In this document: piece by piece, positions 17,509 through 25,384 of the stretch | Layout: every line of letters begins with the position of its first letter | How positions within the stretch are numbered: the first letter of the stretch is position 1 | From: Dyadobacter sp. CY326 | GTDB taxonomy: Bacteria > Bacteroidota > Bacteroidia > Cytophagales > Spirosomataceae | Assembly (NCBI RefSeq): GCF_021390515.1 | Contig: NZ_JAJUXI010000013.1 | Coordinates: 176,415 to 240,414, forward strand | Direction: 5' to 3' | DNA: 64,000 nt | Notes under the pieces: model-generated | Seen by the model: only the letters and a program-made list of their open reading frames with translations | What the model was told of the DNA's origin: nothing | The model's database searches: none | Made by a program: the position numbers and the translations under genes

Positions 17509-17841
17509 ATGAATTTTCCAAATCAACAAATTCTTTATCAAATCAAGGAAGGGGACGAGGCTGCTTTCACACAACTTTGCTCATACTTTTATTTTCCTGC
17601 TGTGAAATTTTGCACCGTGATCTTGAAAGATGAGAAAGAGGCGAAAAGCATCACAGAACGCGTTTTCGAAAAGATATGGGATGAGCGCTGTAACATTGAA
17701 ACCGAACGGAGTTTTCAAACCTATCTTTTTCTCAACTTAAAAAATCAGATTTTTGGTCAGATGAATGGCTATAACGATCCGGTTTTCAAAGAGCGGTTTT
17801 TACACAAAATTCAAACGTTTCAAGAAAGTCAGCTGCATTGA
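17509..17841 (+). CDS. Truncated ECF sigma-like protein (region 2 only)
   Basis: A 110-residue protein. It starts QILYQIKEGDEAAFTQLCSY and includes ITERVFEKIWDERCNIETER and YLFLNLKNQIFGQMN, resembling region 2 of extracytoplasmic-function sigma factors. Region 4, needed to contact the -35 element, is absent. The following 113 bases before the AraC gene do not restore it in any frame I could read. It may be a decayed sigma gene or a small regulator that still binds core polymerase. It has no adjacent anti-sigma gene. Confidence 0.6.
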   Translation: MNFPNQQILYQIKEGDEAAFTQLCSYFYFPAVKFCTVILKDEKEAKSITERVFEKIWDERCNIETERSFQTYLFLNLKNQIFGQMNGYNDPVFKERFLHKIQTFQESQLH

Positions 17842-18002
17842 ATGACAAGTTTGCGCTTATAGTAACCCTCGGAGACTTAGACGATTACTGGAATTCATAT
17901 AACTATTTCAAACTTTTAAAGAAAATAGTGAATAGAATTTGAAAGAAGTTTCTTTTGAATAAAGTGTTGGCGGCAAATGTGTCGCCAGGAAAGAGATTAA
18001 AA

Positions 18003-18878
18003 ATGAAACCGCATTTCCATAAGGTCCCGATCGCGTCCCGGACATCCTTTAGCATCCGCCATGATAAAGGTTCAGGATTCGGCACAGTGTGGCACTATCA
18101 CCCGGAACTGGAACTGCATTACTTAATTAAGGGCACCGGAGTGCGGTTTATTGGCGATAATATCAGCAATTTTTCGGACGGCGAGCTCATTCTTTTAGGT
18201 GAAAATCTGCCCCACACCTGGCGCGTGGAAGAGGGAACCAGCAACTCGTCTGTGGAAGTAATTATCATTCATTTCTTGCCCAATTGCCTTGGGAGCGAAT
18301 TGCTGCTTTTGCCAGAAGCTTACCAAATTCCCAAACTTTACGAAAAGGCAAAAAGAGGACTTTTGATCAAAGGAAAGGCCAGGGAAGGAATTATTCCCTT
18401 GATGCAGGCCGCCGTTAACGCACAAAATCTGGACCGACTTATTGCATTGCTTTCGATTTTGAAGATCCTGGCTGAGGCCAGCGATATGGAGACGATTGCG
18501 TCCGCACATGCGTTTTATAAATCAAATGACTCGGAAACGCTGCGACTCAATAAAATTTACGCCTACACGCTCTCAAATTACCGAAGCGACATTTCACTGC
18601 ATGACGTGGCCTCCATTGCCAATCTGGGCATAACTTCCTTTTGTCGCTATTTCAAGCTGATGACCAAGAAAACATACAATGACTTCCTGGTGGAAATCCG
18701 GATTAGTCAGGCTTGTCGTTTTTTGATTGAAGATAAGCTGGCAACGGAAGTGATTTGCTTTGAGTGCGGCTTCAACAATGTTTCCAATTTTTACCGGCAT
18801 TTCAAGAAAGTGACCGATATGACGCCATTGGAATACAAAAGAAAATATTTGTATAAAACCGCACCTGAGCTGATCTGA
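18003..18878 (+). CDS. AraC-family transcription regulator
   Basis: A 291-residue regulator: an N-terminal cupin sensor (WHYHPELELHYLIKGTGVRF, then GENLPHTW) and a C-terminal double helix-turn-helix (ISLHDVASIANLGITSFCRY, then ECGFNNVSNFYRHFKKVTDM ending TPLEYKRKYL). The sensor type fits sugar-responsive AraC proteins. I chose the ATG at 18003, which has AGGAAAGAG upstream; the TTG at 17955 would add 16 residues of no family match. It could control the adjacent symporter/aldolase pair. Confidence 0.87.
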   Translation: MKPHFHKVPIASRTSFSIRHDKGSGFGTVWHYHPELELHYLIKGTGVRFIGDNISNFSDGELILLGENLPHTWRVEEGTSNSSVEVIIIHFLPNCLGSELLLLPEAYQIPKLYEKAKRGLLIKGKAREGIIPLMQAAVNAQNLDRLIALLSILKILAEASDMETIASAHAFYKSNDSETLRLNKIYAYTLSNYRSDISLHDVASIANLGITSFCRYFKLMTKKTYNDFLVEIRISQACRFLIEDKLATEVICFECGFNNVSNFYRHFKKVTDMTPLEYKRKYLYKTAPELI

Positions 18879-18881
18879 GCA

Positions 18882-19316
18882 TTAGCGGTCGTGATTCTTC
18901 ATCCATTCATCCATAGAATATCGCCCAGAACCCACAATGGCGAATGCGATGACGAGAATCAGGATTATCATGGATAACCAAAGTTCGGAATTGAGATACG
19001 AAAATCCCTGGCTGATATTAACAAAGAAAACGGCGGTAAGCAGGATTGGAATCTGAATGATTGCCATGATGCGCGTAAGTAATCCCATCGCGATTAGTAA
19101 ACCACCAAAAATGTGCGCAAAAGCGACATAATGGACTGCAGTGACGGTGTAAAGATGGAAATCCAACCCGGTAACCAGTCTGGACAAATGGGTGGTGTCG
19201 CTGATAAAGCTGATCCCTTTCGCAAACAAAAAAACTCCCAATGCAATACGAACCATATCCAGCCATGCCGGATGATGTGTATCGCCCCAATGCTCGATTT
19301 TATCCATCATGTTCAT
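18882..19316 (-). CDS. DoxX family membrane protein
   Basis: About 144 residues with four membrane helices, matching DoxX: LDMVRIALGVFLFAKGISFI, then ALAHIFGGLL-type second helix (VAFAHIFGGLLIAMGLLTRI) and ILLTAVFFVNISQGFSYLNS. DoxX-like proteins occur in quinone or redox contexts, but most have no assigned reaction. The ATG at 19316 gives MNMMDKIEHWG; an ATG at 19352 would add 12 residues. It converges on the AraC gene with a 3-base gap. Confidence 0.82.
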   Translation of the reverse strand: MNMMDKIEHWGDTHHPAWLDMVRIALGVFLFAKGISFISDTTHLSRLVTGLDFHLYTVTAVHYVAFAHIFGGLLIAMGLLTRIMAIIQIPILLTAVFFVNISQGFSYLNSELWLSMIILILVIAFAIVGSGRYSMDEWMKNHDR

Positions 19317-19396
19317 AACTTTTGAAACGTTTGGTTTCCAGAAAGTTATCAATTAGAATGGATTATGTCAAGAGATAATTTATCTTTTCCAAGGCA

Positions 19397-20692
19397 CTAA
19401 TCAATAAGCGATGTGTGCTTTGTATCCTTCATTTTGACATAAATAATGAGGGAAATAAATATGCAGATCGTTACATACCAATAGTAATAACTTTCGTGAC
19501 CAACGTTTTTGGCCCAAAGCGCAAAATACTCGGCCGTGCCGCCAAAAATCGCCACGGTTAACGAATAGGGGAGTCCAACGCCTAATGCACGAACTTCGAC
19601 GGGGAACAGCTCCGCCTTTACAACGGCATTGATGGACGTGTAACCGCTCACAATAATGAGCGCTGCCATCAGCAAGCCGAATGCAGACCACATATTGGTT
19701 GTATGGCTCAATGTGCTTAGTAAAGGATAAGTGAAAATGGTCCCTAGCACGCCGAATGAAATTAGCAACGGCCGGCGGCCGACTTTATCGCTGAGCGCGC
19801 CAAACACAGGTTGCAACAATGCGAAGATGAGTAAAGAGCAAAATGTCAGAATTGTAGATTGATATTTGGTCAGCCCTACGGTGTTGACCAGGAACTTTTG
19901 CATGTAAGTCGTGTAAGTGTAAAATGCCAGCGTCCCGCCCAATGTAAGTCCCACAACGACGAGTAAGGCCTTTGGATGCTTCAAAAGCTCTTTTATGGAG
20001 CCTTCCTTTTTAACTTTCGCATGCACATCTTTGGCGATGAATGCCTCCGTTTCGTTTAAATGCGTTCTCAAATAAAGCGCGACAAATGACAAGATGGCCC
20101 CGAAAACAAATGGAATGCGCCAACCCCAATCGTGCATTTGCTGTTCATTGAGGAAGATGTTTTGGAGGATGAGCTGCAAACCCAATGCTAAAAGCTGGCC
20201 GCCGATTAATGTTACATATTGAAAGCTGGAATAAAATCCACGCCTTTCCTTGGTGGCAACTTCGCTGAGGTAAGTTGCAGAGGTTCCATATTCGCCGCCG
20301 ACGCTCAATCCTTGCAAAAGTCGGGCGAGAAGCAGAAAAATGGGCGCCGCAATGCCGATGCTGTTGTATCCCGGTAAAAAAGCGATCATTAACGAGCCAA
20401 AAGACATTAGCAAAACAGACAATGTCATGGCTTCCTTCCGCCCTTTTGTGTCGGCCAGTTTTCCAAAAATATAGCCGCCAATCGGCCGCATTAAAAATCC
20501 CACTGCAAAAATCCCGGCTGTGTTGATAAGCTGAACAGTCGGGTTGGAATCGGGGAAGAAAGTGTTGGCAAAATAGAGTGAAAATGCAGAGTAAGCATAC
20601 CAATCATACCATTCAACCAAATTTCCGGCGGAACCACCCATGATTGCTTTGAGGCGCCAGTTGGTGTCGTTTTTGGGTAAAAGTTGCTGCAT
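19397..20692 (-). CDS. MFS transporter, metabolite:H+ symporter (MHS) type
   Basis: A 431-residue major facilitator with 12 helices. Features of the proline/betaine/alpha-ketoglutarate (MHS) group are visible: GNLVEWYDWYAYSAFSLYFA, GAIYFGKLADTKGRK-type loop (GGYIFGKLADTKGRKEAMTL), and RLLQGLSVGGEYGTSATYLS. A second loop (GALSDKVGRRPLLISFG) repeats the motif. Likely substrates are small carboxylates or betaine-like solutes. It is 22 bases after the alpha/beta hydrolase gene on the same strand, so the two may be co-expressed. Confidence 0.88.
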   Translation of the reverse strand: MQQLLPKNDTNWRLKAIMGGSAGNLVEWYDWYAYSAFSLYFANTFFPDSNPTVQLINTAGIFAVGFLMRPIGGYIFGKLADTKGRKEAMTLSVLLMSFGSLMIAFLPGYNSIGIAAPIFLLLARLLQGLSVGGEYGTSATYLSEVATKERRGFYSSFQYVTLIGGQLLALGLQLILQNIFLNEQQMHDWGWRIPFVFGAILSFVALYLRTHLNETEAFIAKDVHAKVKKEGSIKELLKHPKALLVVVGLTLGGTLAFYTYTTYMQKFLVNTVGLTKYQSTILTFCSLLIFALLQPVFGALSDKVGRRPLLISFGVLGTIFTYPLLSTLSHTTNMWSAFGLLMAALIIVSGYTSINAVVKAELFPVEVRALGVGLPYSLTVAIFGGTAEYFALWAKNVGHESYYYWYVTICIFISLIIYVKMKDTKHTSLID

Positions 20693-20714
20693 ATAAAAGG
20701 TTTAGTTGATCAAT

Positions 20715-21509
20715 TTACTTAAATAAAGCACAAATCCACGCCGCAGCCTGGTCAACCAGTTGCGTATGGCCGGTTTTTAAGACAATGTATTGATCTAGGG
20801 GAAGCAATGCGGCCAGCTTTCGCACGGCGGCCGGTTTTAACAATTTGTCATATTGGCCCACAAATAAGTAGATAGAGACATTATTGGTCGATGCCTTTTG
20901 ATAAAGAGCAGAAATGTCAAAACGCAATGCTCGAAAGTTGACCCAGGAATTATAAATCGTTTGTCGTTTTTCCGGCGTATCAAGGACTTGCTGGACGAAG
21001 CGATACAAGCTTGCATGAATCAAACCTGCTTTTTGCAAAAAACCGGAAATGCCCAAAAATGCATTCGGATGCTGCATCGACCATCGAAATATGCTCCGCG
21101 CAGGCGAAAATCGACTGGCTAATGCATAGATCGGATGCTCGGAAATGCCATCCGGAGCCATTAAATAGACATTGTCAATCCGGTCAGCGAATGCTTCCAA
21201 CGTCGCCAATGCGAAGCGCCCGCCCATGCTGAATCCAGCAATGTCGAATCTTTCAATATTATTTATTGCTAGGAAATCGTGGAGAATGCTTTGCCAAAAT
21301 TGCTTCGTTATCAACTCACTTTTCATAGAAACACCCTTTCCATGAAAAAATAAATCAAAAGCATAAATGGTGTAATGCTTTCCCAACTGCGCTTCAAACG
21401 GCTGAAAGCAAGTCACTCCATCCTGACCAATGCCATGAAAAGCAAGCAGAATTCGCTGGCCGTGGCCTAATTTGTGGAAAGGGAGAGTTGTTCGCGAAGG
21501 ATTACTCAT
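20715..21509 (-). CDS. Alpha/beta hydrolase
   Basis: A 264-residue hydrolase. The oxyanion region is AFHGIGQDG, the nucleophile elbow is GFSMGG (Ser94), and the C-terminal histidine lies in LKTGHTQLVD. The length fits the single-domain esterase/lactonase-like group. No signal peptide is seen, so it should be cytosolic. Its start overlaps the RelE-type toxin gene by 8 bases, which ties translation of the two and puts the hydrolase in the toxin-antitoxin operon. Confidence 0.87.
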   Translation of the reverse strand: MSNPSRTTLPFHKLGHGQRILLAFHGIGQDGVTCFQPFEAQLGKHYTIYAFDLFFHGKGVSMKSELITKQFWQSILHDFLAINNIERFDIAGFSMGGRFALATLEAFADRIDNVYLMAPDGISEHPIYALASRFSPARSIFRWSMQHPNAFLGISGFLQKAGLIHASLYRFVQQVLDTPEKRQTIYNSWVNFRALRFDISALYQKASTNNVSIYLFVGQYDKLLKPAAVRKLAALLPLDQYIVLKTGHTQLVDQAAAWICALFK

Positions 21510-21765
21510 ACGCTTCCCGGCGATGCTTCACCGCAGCGATTTCCACAATTCGAATCTGGTCTTCAATCGCATAAAGAACTCTGTAATCGCCTATTCGGAT
21601 TCGAAACGTATTTTGAGAGCCAACCAGTTTCTTGCATCCTGATGGACGAGGATCTGAGGAGAGGGATTTTATTGCAGTTAAAATTCTAGGAAGCTCTGGT
21701 TTTTGAAGTTTTTGTATCTCCTTCTGAGCGGATTTGGCAATGATGATTTTGTAAATATCATTCAT
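21502..21765 (-). CDS. RelE/ParE-family toxin
   Basis: An 87-residue basic protein of the RelE/ParE fold. It starts YKIIIAKSAQKEIQKLQKPE, then has SLSSDPRPSGCKKLVGSQNT and the core FRIRIGDYRVLYAIEDQIRI, ending IVEIAAVKHRREAYE with the expected histidine and arginines. RelE members cleave mRNA in the ribosome while ParE members inhibit gyrase; the conserved C-terminal K-H-R-R-x-x-Y favours the RelE branch. The gene overlaps its antitoxin by 8 bases. Confidence 0.88.
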   Translation of the reverse strand: MNDIYKIIIAKSAQKEIQKLQKPELPRILTAIKSLSSDPRPSGCKKLVGSQNTFRIRIGDYRVLYAIEDQIRIVEIAAVKHRREAYE

Positions 21766-21958
21766 CTAATTTTCCCTCAGCTTTTAGGCTATTGACAAAC
21801 TCGTCAAATGGCATCGTTTCTTCATTTCTTCTTTCCTCGACTAACAATGCATCAAGCAAGTCCTCAACAATCTGACCATGCTCCTTTAAATTAATAATCA
21901 AGTCTGTTTTCTGACCTCTGTCGTCTGTAATGTATCGAATGCCTGTCATGGAAGTCAT
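21758..21958 (-). CDS. Antitoxin of the RelE-type pair
   Basis: A 66-residue acidic protein. It starts TGIRYITDDRGQKTDLIINL, then KEHGQIVEDLLDALLVEERR, as in small RelB-like antitoxins that pair with this toxin class in cyanobacteria and Bacteroidota. It precedes the toxin in the usual antitoxin-first order. An in-frame ATG three codons in (21949) is an alternative start. Confidence 0.83.
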   Translation of the reverse strand: MTSMTGIRYITDDRGQKTDLIINLKEHGQIVEDLLDALLVEERRNEETMPFDEFVNSLKAEGKLDE

Positions 21959-21988
21959 CGTTTTTTAAGTAAGTTATCAAAAATAAAA

Positions 21989-22034
21989 AAAACCTCCAAG
22001 CATATCCATAATGCGGATGCTGCAAGGAGGTTTT
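21989..22034 (-). terminator. Terminator of prfB
   Basis: AAAACCTCC (21989-21997) pairs with GGAGGTTTT (22026-22034), with an inner GCAT/ATGC-type stem. On the minus strand it lies 14 bases after the prfB stop and is followed by a T run. Confidence 0.85.
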
Positions 22035-22047
22035 AGCATTTTAAATA

Positions 22048-23122
22048 TTAAGATTCCATCAAATAAGCCTTGATAAAATCATTGATCTCACCATTTAAAA
22101 CAGCATCCGTATTAGATGTCTGGTGATCCGTCCTGTGGTCTTTGACGCGGCGGTCGTCGAGCACGTAACTGCGGATCTGCGAACCCCATTCAATTTTTCG
22201 TTTGGAAGCTTCCACTTCCGCACGAGCCGAGTTTCGTTTTTCCAATTCAATTTGATAAAGTCGTGACTTCAAAAGTCTGATCGCCACTTCTTTATTCATT
22301 AATTGCGAACGCTCCTGCTGACAGGCAATGACAATGCCGGAAGGTTTGTGATGCAGACGCACCGCCGTTTCCACTTTGTTGACATTCTGTCCACCCGCAC
22401 CACCAGAACGATATGTGTCCCAGGTGATATCCGCAAGATTAACATCGATTTCAATGTTGTCATCCGCCAAAGGATATACATAAACCGAAGTAAATGATGT
22501 ATGCCTTCTCGCATTGGAATCAAACGGCGAAATACGGACCAGACGATGAACACCATTTTCCGATTTCAAATTTCCATAAGCATATTCGCCGTCAATTTCC
22601 AATGTAACTGACTTAACACCAGCCACATCGCCATCTTGCAAATCCACTTCCCGAACTTTGTAACCGTTCTTTTCAGCCCACATAATGTACATGCGCATGA
22701 GCATAGACGCCCAGTCTTGCGACTCGGTTCCGCCGGCTCCCGCATTGATTTCGATAACGGCGGGAAGTTCATCGCCTTCTTCACCCATCATTTTGCGGAA
22801 TTCGACTTCTTCAAGCTTGTTGGATAGTTTCAAGCCCTCTTCATCGACTTCTTCTTCTGTTGCTTCGTCGGCTTCATAAAACTCCCAAATCGTGTCCAAA
22901 TCGTCACGCAGGCGCGATAACTCTTCATATCCATTGGTCCAGAATTTCAATCCGCGGATTTCCCGCATTGTTTTTTCGGCACGTTCTGAATCGGTCCAGA
23001 ACTCCGGTTGAACGGTCTGCTGTTCAAGATCTTCTAGCTGTTTTTTTCGGTTATCGTAGTCAAAGATACCTCCCCAAAGCCTCTACGCGGGCTTTCAAGT
23101 CTTTCAATTGCTCTGCAGTCAT
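22048..23122 (-). CDS. prfB: Peptide chain release factor 2, programmed +1 frameshift
   Basis: RF2 recognises UGA and UAA and releases the finished peptide. The gene starts at ATG 23122, reads 20 codons (MTAEQLKDLKARVEALGRYL), meets TGA at 23062-23060, and continues in the +1 frame after skipping one base, giving about 357 residues. The shift site is canonical: GGGGAGG as internal Shine-Dalgarno, TAT, CTT, then TGAC. The product has the stop-recognition motif SPF (RISPFDS) and the catalytic GGQ (SGGAGGQNVNKVET). RF2 thus controls its own synthesis, because efficient termination at this TGA lowers the yield. This is a functional gene, not a broken one. Confidence 0.95.
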
Positions 23123-23155
23123 TTGAATTTCAAGTTTTGTGAAAAAATTATTTAG

Positions 23156-23246
23156 TTGTTTTGGATTGTTCGATATAATTCGAAGTCGTTCGGGTTAGTT
23201 TTGGTGTTGTCCGACATTGTTCGACCTGCTTCTGGTTTGTTATTTG
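23156..23246. repeat. Left array of degenerate 10-bp repeats
   Basis: Nine consecutive units of about 10 bases (one of 11) follow the pattern TTGTTCGGNN, for example TTGTTCGATA, TCGTTCGGGT, TTGTCCGACA and TTGTTCGACC. The last unit overlaps the stop codon of the four-helix-bundle gene. The same unit appears in opposite orientation on the other side of that gene. Confidence 0.8.
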
Positions 23247-23611
23247 TTTACTGTAAAATTTGGGACTCGTAGGGTTTTGATGTAGTTGTTTAGTTTTATT
23301 GAAAGTGTGTTGCAAAGTTGGGTTAATTCCTCGAATTTTTCTTTCGAAAGTAGATTCCTGTTACAAGCTTTTGTTAGCCAGGAAATTGTTTCTTTCAGTG
23401 AACCTCTTGAATAATAACAAAAGTTTAGGCTGTCTTTTAAATGATAACGTCCAAAGCCTTCCGCCAGGTTCGCGGCGATGGAATCTGCCGCTCTTATTAG
23501 CTGTTTTCCGAAAGCTTCTTTGTCCCAGTAACTCCACTCACTTATAATCTGCCAAACATCTTCACCAAGTTTCATGGCCATTTGGTAAATCTGTAAATCT
23601 TCAAGTCTCAT
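23240..23611 (-). CDS. Four-helix-bundle protein (23S rRNA intervening-sequence family)
   Basis: A 123-residue all-helical protein: MRLEDLQIYQMAMKLGEDVW, then the signature KEAFGKQLIRAADSIAANLA, EGFGRYHLKDSLNFCYYSRG, and SLKETISWLTKACNRNLLSK. This is the family first seen inside 23S rRNA intervening sequences and related to Avd-type accessory proteins of diversity-generating retroelements. Its function is unknown. It stands alone between inverted 10-bp repeat arrays, which suggests it is the cargo of a small mobile or recombining unit. Confidence 0.9.
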   Translation of the reverse strand: MRLEDLQIYQMAMKLGEDVWQIISEWSYWDKEAFGKQLIRAADSIAANLAEGFGRYHLKDSLNFCYYSRGSLKETISWLTKACNRNLLSKEKFEELTQLCNTLSIKLNNYIKTLRVPNFTVNK

Positions 23612-23686
23612 AAACGAATCAGGGTTTGATTTAAATAGTTAGACGTCGGAGATTGATTAAAGTAACAAAACAAACTTTTCTAAAAA

Positions 23687-23770
23687 CCCAACAACTCCGA
23701 ACAACGTCAAACAATCCCAAACCACCGCGAACAAATCCTGACAACTTTCTCGCAACAAACCCCAACAAAA
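23687..23770. repeat. Right array of degenerate 10-bp repeats, inverted relative to the left
   Basis: In plus-strand reading the units are CCNAACAANN, for example CCCAACAACT, CCGAACAACG, TCAAACAATC and CCTGACAACT. This is the reverse complement of the left-array unit. Six units are in exact 10-base register, followed by looser ones up to about 23770. Confidence 0.8.
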
Positions 23771-23793
23771 CGCTCATCCCTGACAATATTTAT

Positions 23794-23801
23794 TAACTTT
23801 G
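23794..23801 (+). promoter_or_regulatory. -7 promoter element before lpd
   Basis: TAACTTTG matches TAnnTTTG, 47 bases before the ATG at 23848. No clear -33 box at the normal distance; the upstream sequence is the repeat array. Confidence 0.5.
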
Positions 23802-23847
23802 CGAGAAATTTTTGTCAACCCATTTCGTACAACAAAAATACCAGAAA

Positions 23848-25245
23848 ATGGCTCAAACATATGATGTGATTGTAATTGGTAGCGGCCCCGGAGGTTATCC
23901 CGCAGCCATTCGTGCTTCCCAATTAGGACTAAAAGTAGCAATAGTTGAAAAAGAGAGTTTGGGTGGAATTTGCCTTAACTGGGGCTGTATTCCGACAAAA
24001 GCCCTGTTGAAAAGTGCCCAGGTTTTTGAGTACATTAAGCATGCAAAGGATTACGGAATCAATGTTGGGGACTCTTCGGCAGACTTTGGCGCAGTAATTC
24101 AGCGCAGCCGCGGCGTGGCCGACACCATGAGCAAAGGAGTGTCGTTTTTGATGAAAAAGAATAAAATCGACGTCATCATGGGCACGGGCAAAGTGAAAGG
24201 ACAAAAGACAGTTGAGGTTACAGATAAAGAGGGAAAAAAAGCGGATTATACGGCCAATAAAGGCGTAATCATTGCAACAGGCGCACGCGCACGCGAATTG
24301 CCCAACATTAAAATCGACGGTCAGAAAGTAATCGAATACCGTAAAGCAATGAGCCTTGAAAAACAACCTGCTTCCATGCTGGTGGTTGGTTCTGGTGCAA
24401 TCGGGATGGAATTTGCTTACGTATATGCATCCATGGGTACGAAAGTGACGGTTGTTGAGTTCTTGCCAAATCTGGTTCCGGTTGAGGATGAAGACATTTC
24501 AAAAGAAATCGCAAAACAATATAAGAAACTTGGCATCGAGACTTATGTGAACTCGACGGTTGAAAAAGTTGACACTTCCGGAAATGGTTGCGTGGTTTCT
24601 GTGAAAACTGCGGATGGTCAGAAAACTTTTGAGGTTGACATTGTGCTTTCAGCGGCTGGTATCGTTTCCAATTTGGAAAACATTGGTTTGGAAGAAACCG
24701 GCATTAAAACGGATAAAGGCAAAATCACGGTTAACGAATGGTATGAAACCAGCGTTCCAGGATTTTATGCAATCGGTGACTGTACGCCTGGCCCTGCATT
24801 GGCACACGTTGCTACGGCGGAAGGAATTATCTGCGCAGAGAAAATCGCAGGACACAAAACAGAAGCTTTGGACTACGGAAACATTCCGGGATGTACATAT
24901 TGCCAGCCTGAAATTGCATCTGTTGGATTTACAGAAAAGAAAGCAAGAGAAGCTGGTTACGAAGTTAAAGTCGGCAAGTTTCCTTTCAAAGCGTCTGGTA
25001 AAGCTGTTGCTGGCGGTGTAACGGACGGCTTTATAAAAGTCGTTTTTGATGCCAAATATGGCGAGTTCCTGGGCGCTCACATGATCGGAACCAATGTTAC
25101 CGAAATGATCGCTGAGGTTGTTGTTGCTCGTCAGTTGGAAACAACTTCGCATGAAATCCTGCGCTCGATCCACCCACACCCAACGATGTCAGAAGCATTG
25201 AAAGGTGCTACGGAAGCGGCTTACGGCGAGGCGATTGATTTATAG
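23848..25245 (+). CDS. lpdA: Dihydrolipoyl dehydrogenase
   Basis: A 465-residue flavoprotein (E3), the shared subunit of 2-oxoacid dehydrogenase complexes that reoxidises dihydrolipoamide with NAD+. Visible: FAD-binding VIGSGPGGYPAAIRASQLG, redox-active disulfide in GGICLNWGCIPTK, NAD-binding VVGSGAIGMEFAYVYASMG, and the C-terminal dimer-interface HPHPTMSEAL with the catalytic His-x-His-Pro-His. I set the start at MAQTYDVIVIG; the earlier TTG at 23812 gives an unlikely 12-residue extension. No E1 or E2 genes adjoin it. Confidence 0.95.
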   Translation: MAQTYDVIVIGSGPGGYPAAIRASQLGLKVAIVEKESLGGICLNWGCIPTKALLKSAQVFEYIKHAKDYGINVGDSSADFGAVIQRSRGVADTMSKGVSFLMKKNKIDVIMGTGKVKGQKTVEVTDKEGKKADYTANKGVIIATGARARELPNIKIDGQKVIEYRKAMSLEKQPASMLVVGSGAIGMEFAYVYASMGTKVTVVEFLPNLVPVEDEDISKEIAKQYKKLGIETYVNSTVEKVDTSGNGCVVSVKTADGQKTFEVDIVLSAAGIVSNLENIGLEETGIKTDKGKITVNEWYETSVPGFYAIGDCTPGPALAHVATAEGIICAEKIAGHKTEALDYGNIPGCTYCQPEIASVGFTEKKAREAGYEVKVGKFPFKASGKAVAGGVTDGFIKVVFDAKYGEFLGAHMIGTNVTEMIAEVVVARQLETTSHEILRSIHPHPTMSEALKGATEAAYGEAIDL

Positions 25246-25266
25246 AATAACAAACTAATTATATAG

Positions 25267-25305
25267 AAAATAGGATATTCATTCAGTTGGATGTCCTATT
25301 TTTTT
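25267..25305 (+). terminator. Terminator of lpd
   Basis: AAAATAGGA (25267-25275) pairs with TCCTATTTT (25294-25302), then further T. It lies 21 bases after the lpd stop. Confidence 0.8.
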
Positions 25306-25384
25306 GTGATTTATGTAAATTTGGAAATACGGGCCGTTCAGCGGTTTACTCAACGAAAATTTAAGCGTTTAAAAAATACCCTCC

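Noticed and set aside
22048..23122. prfB considered as a frameshifted pseudogene or sequencing error
   Set aside because: The shift falls exactly on the conserved RF2 recoding site and both parts match RF2.
23156..23770. Repeat arrays considered as CRISPR
   Set aside because: Units are only 10 bases, degenerate, contiguous and without spacers; no cas genes are near.
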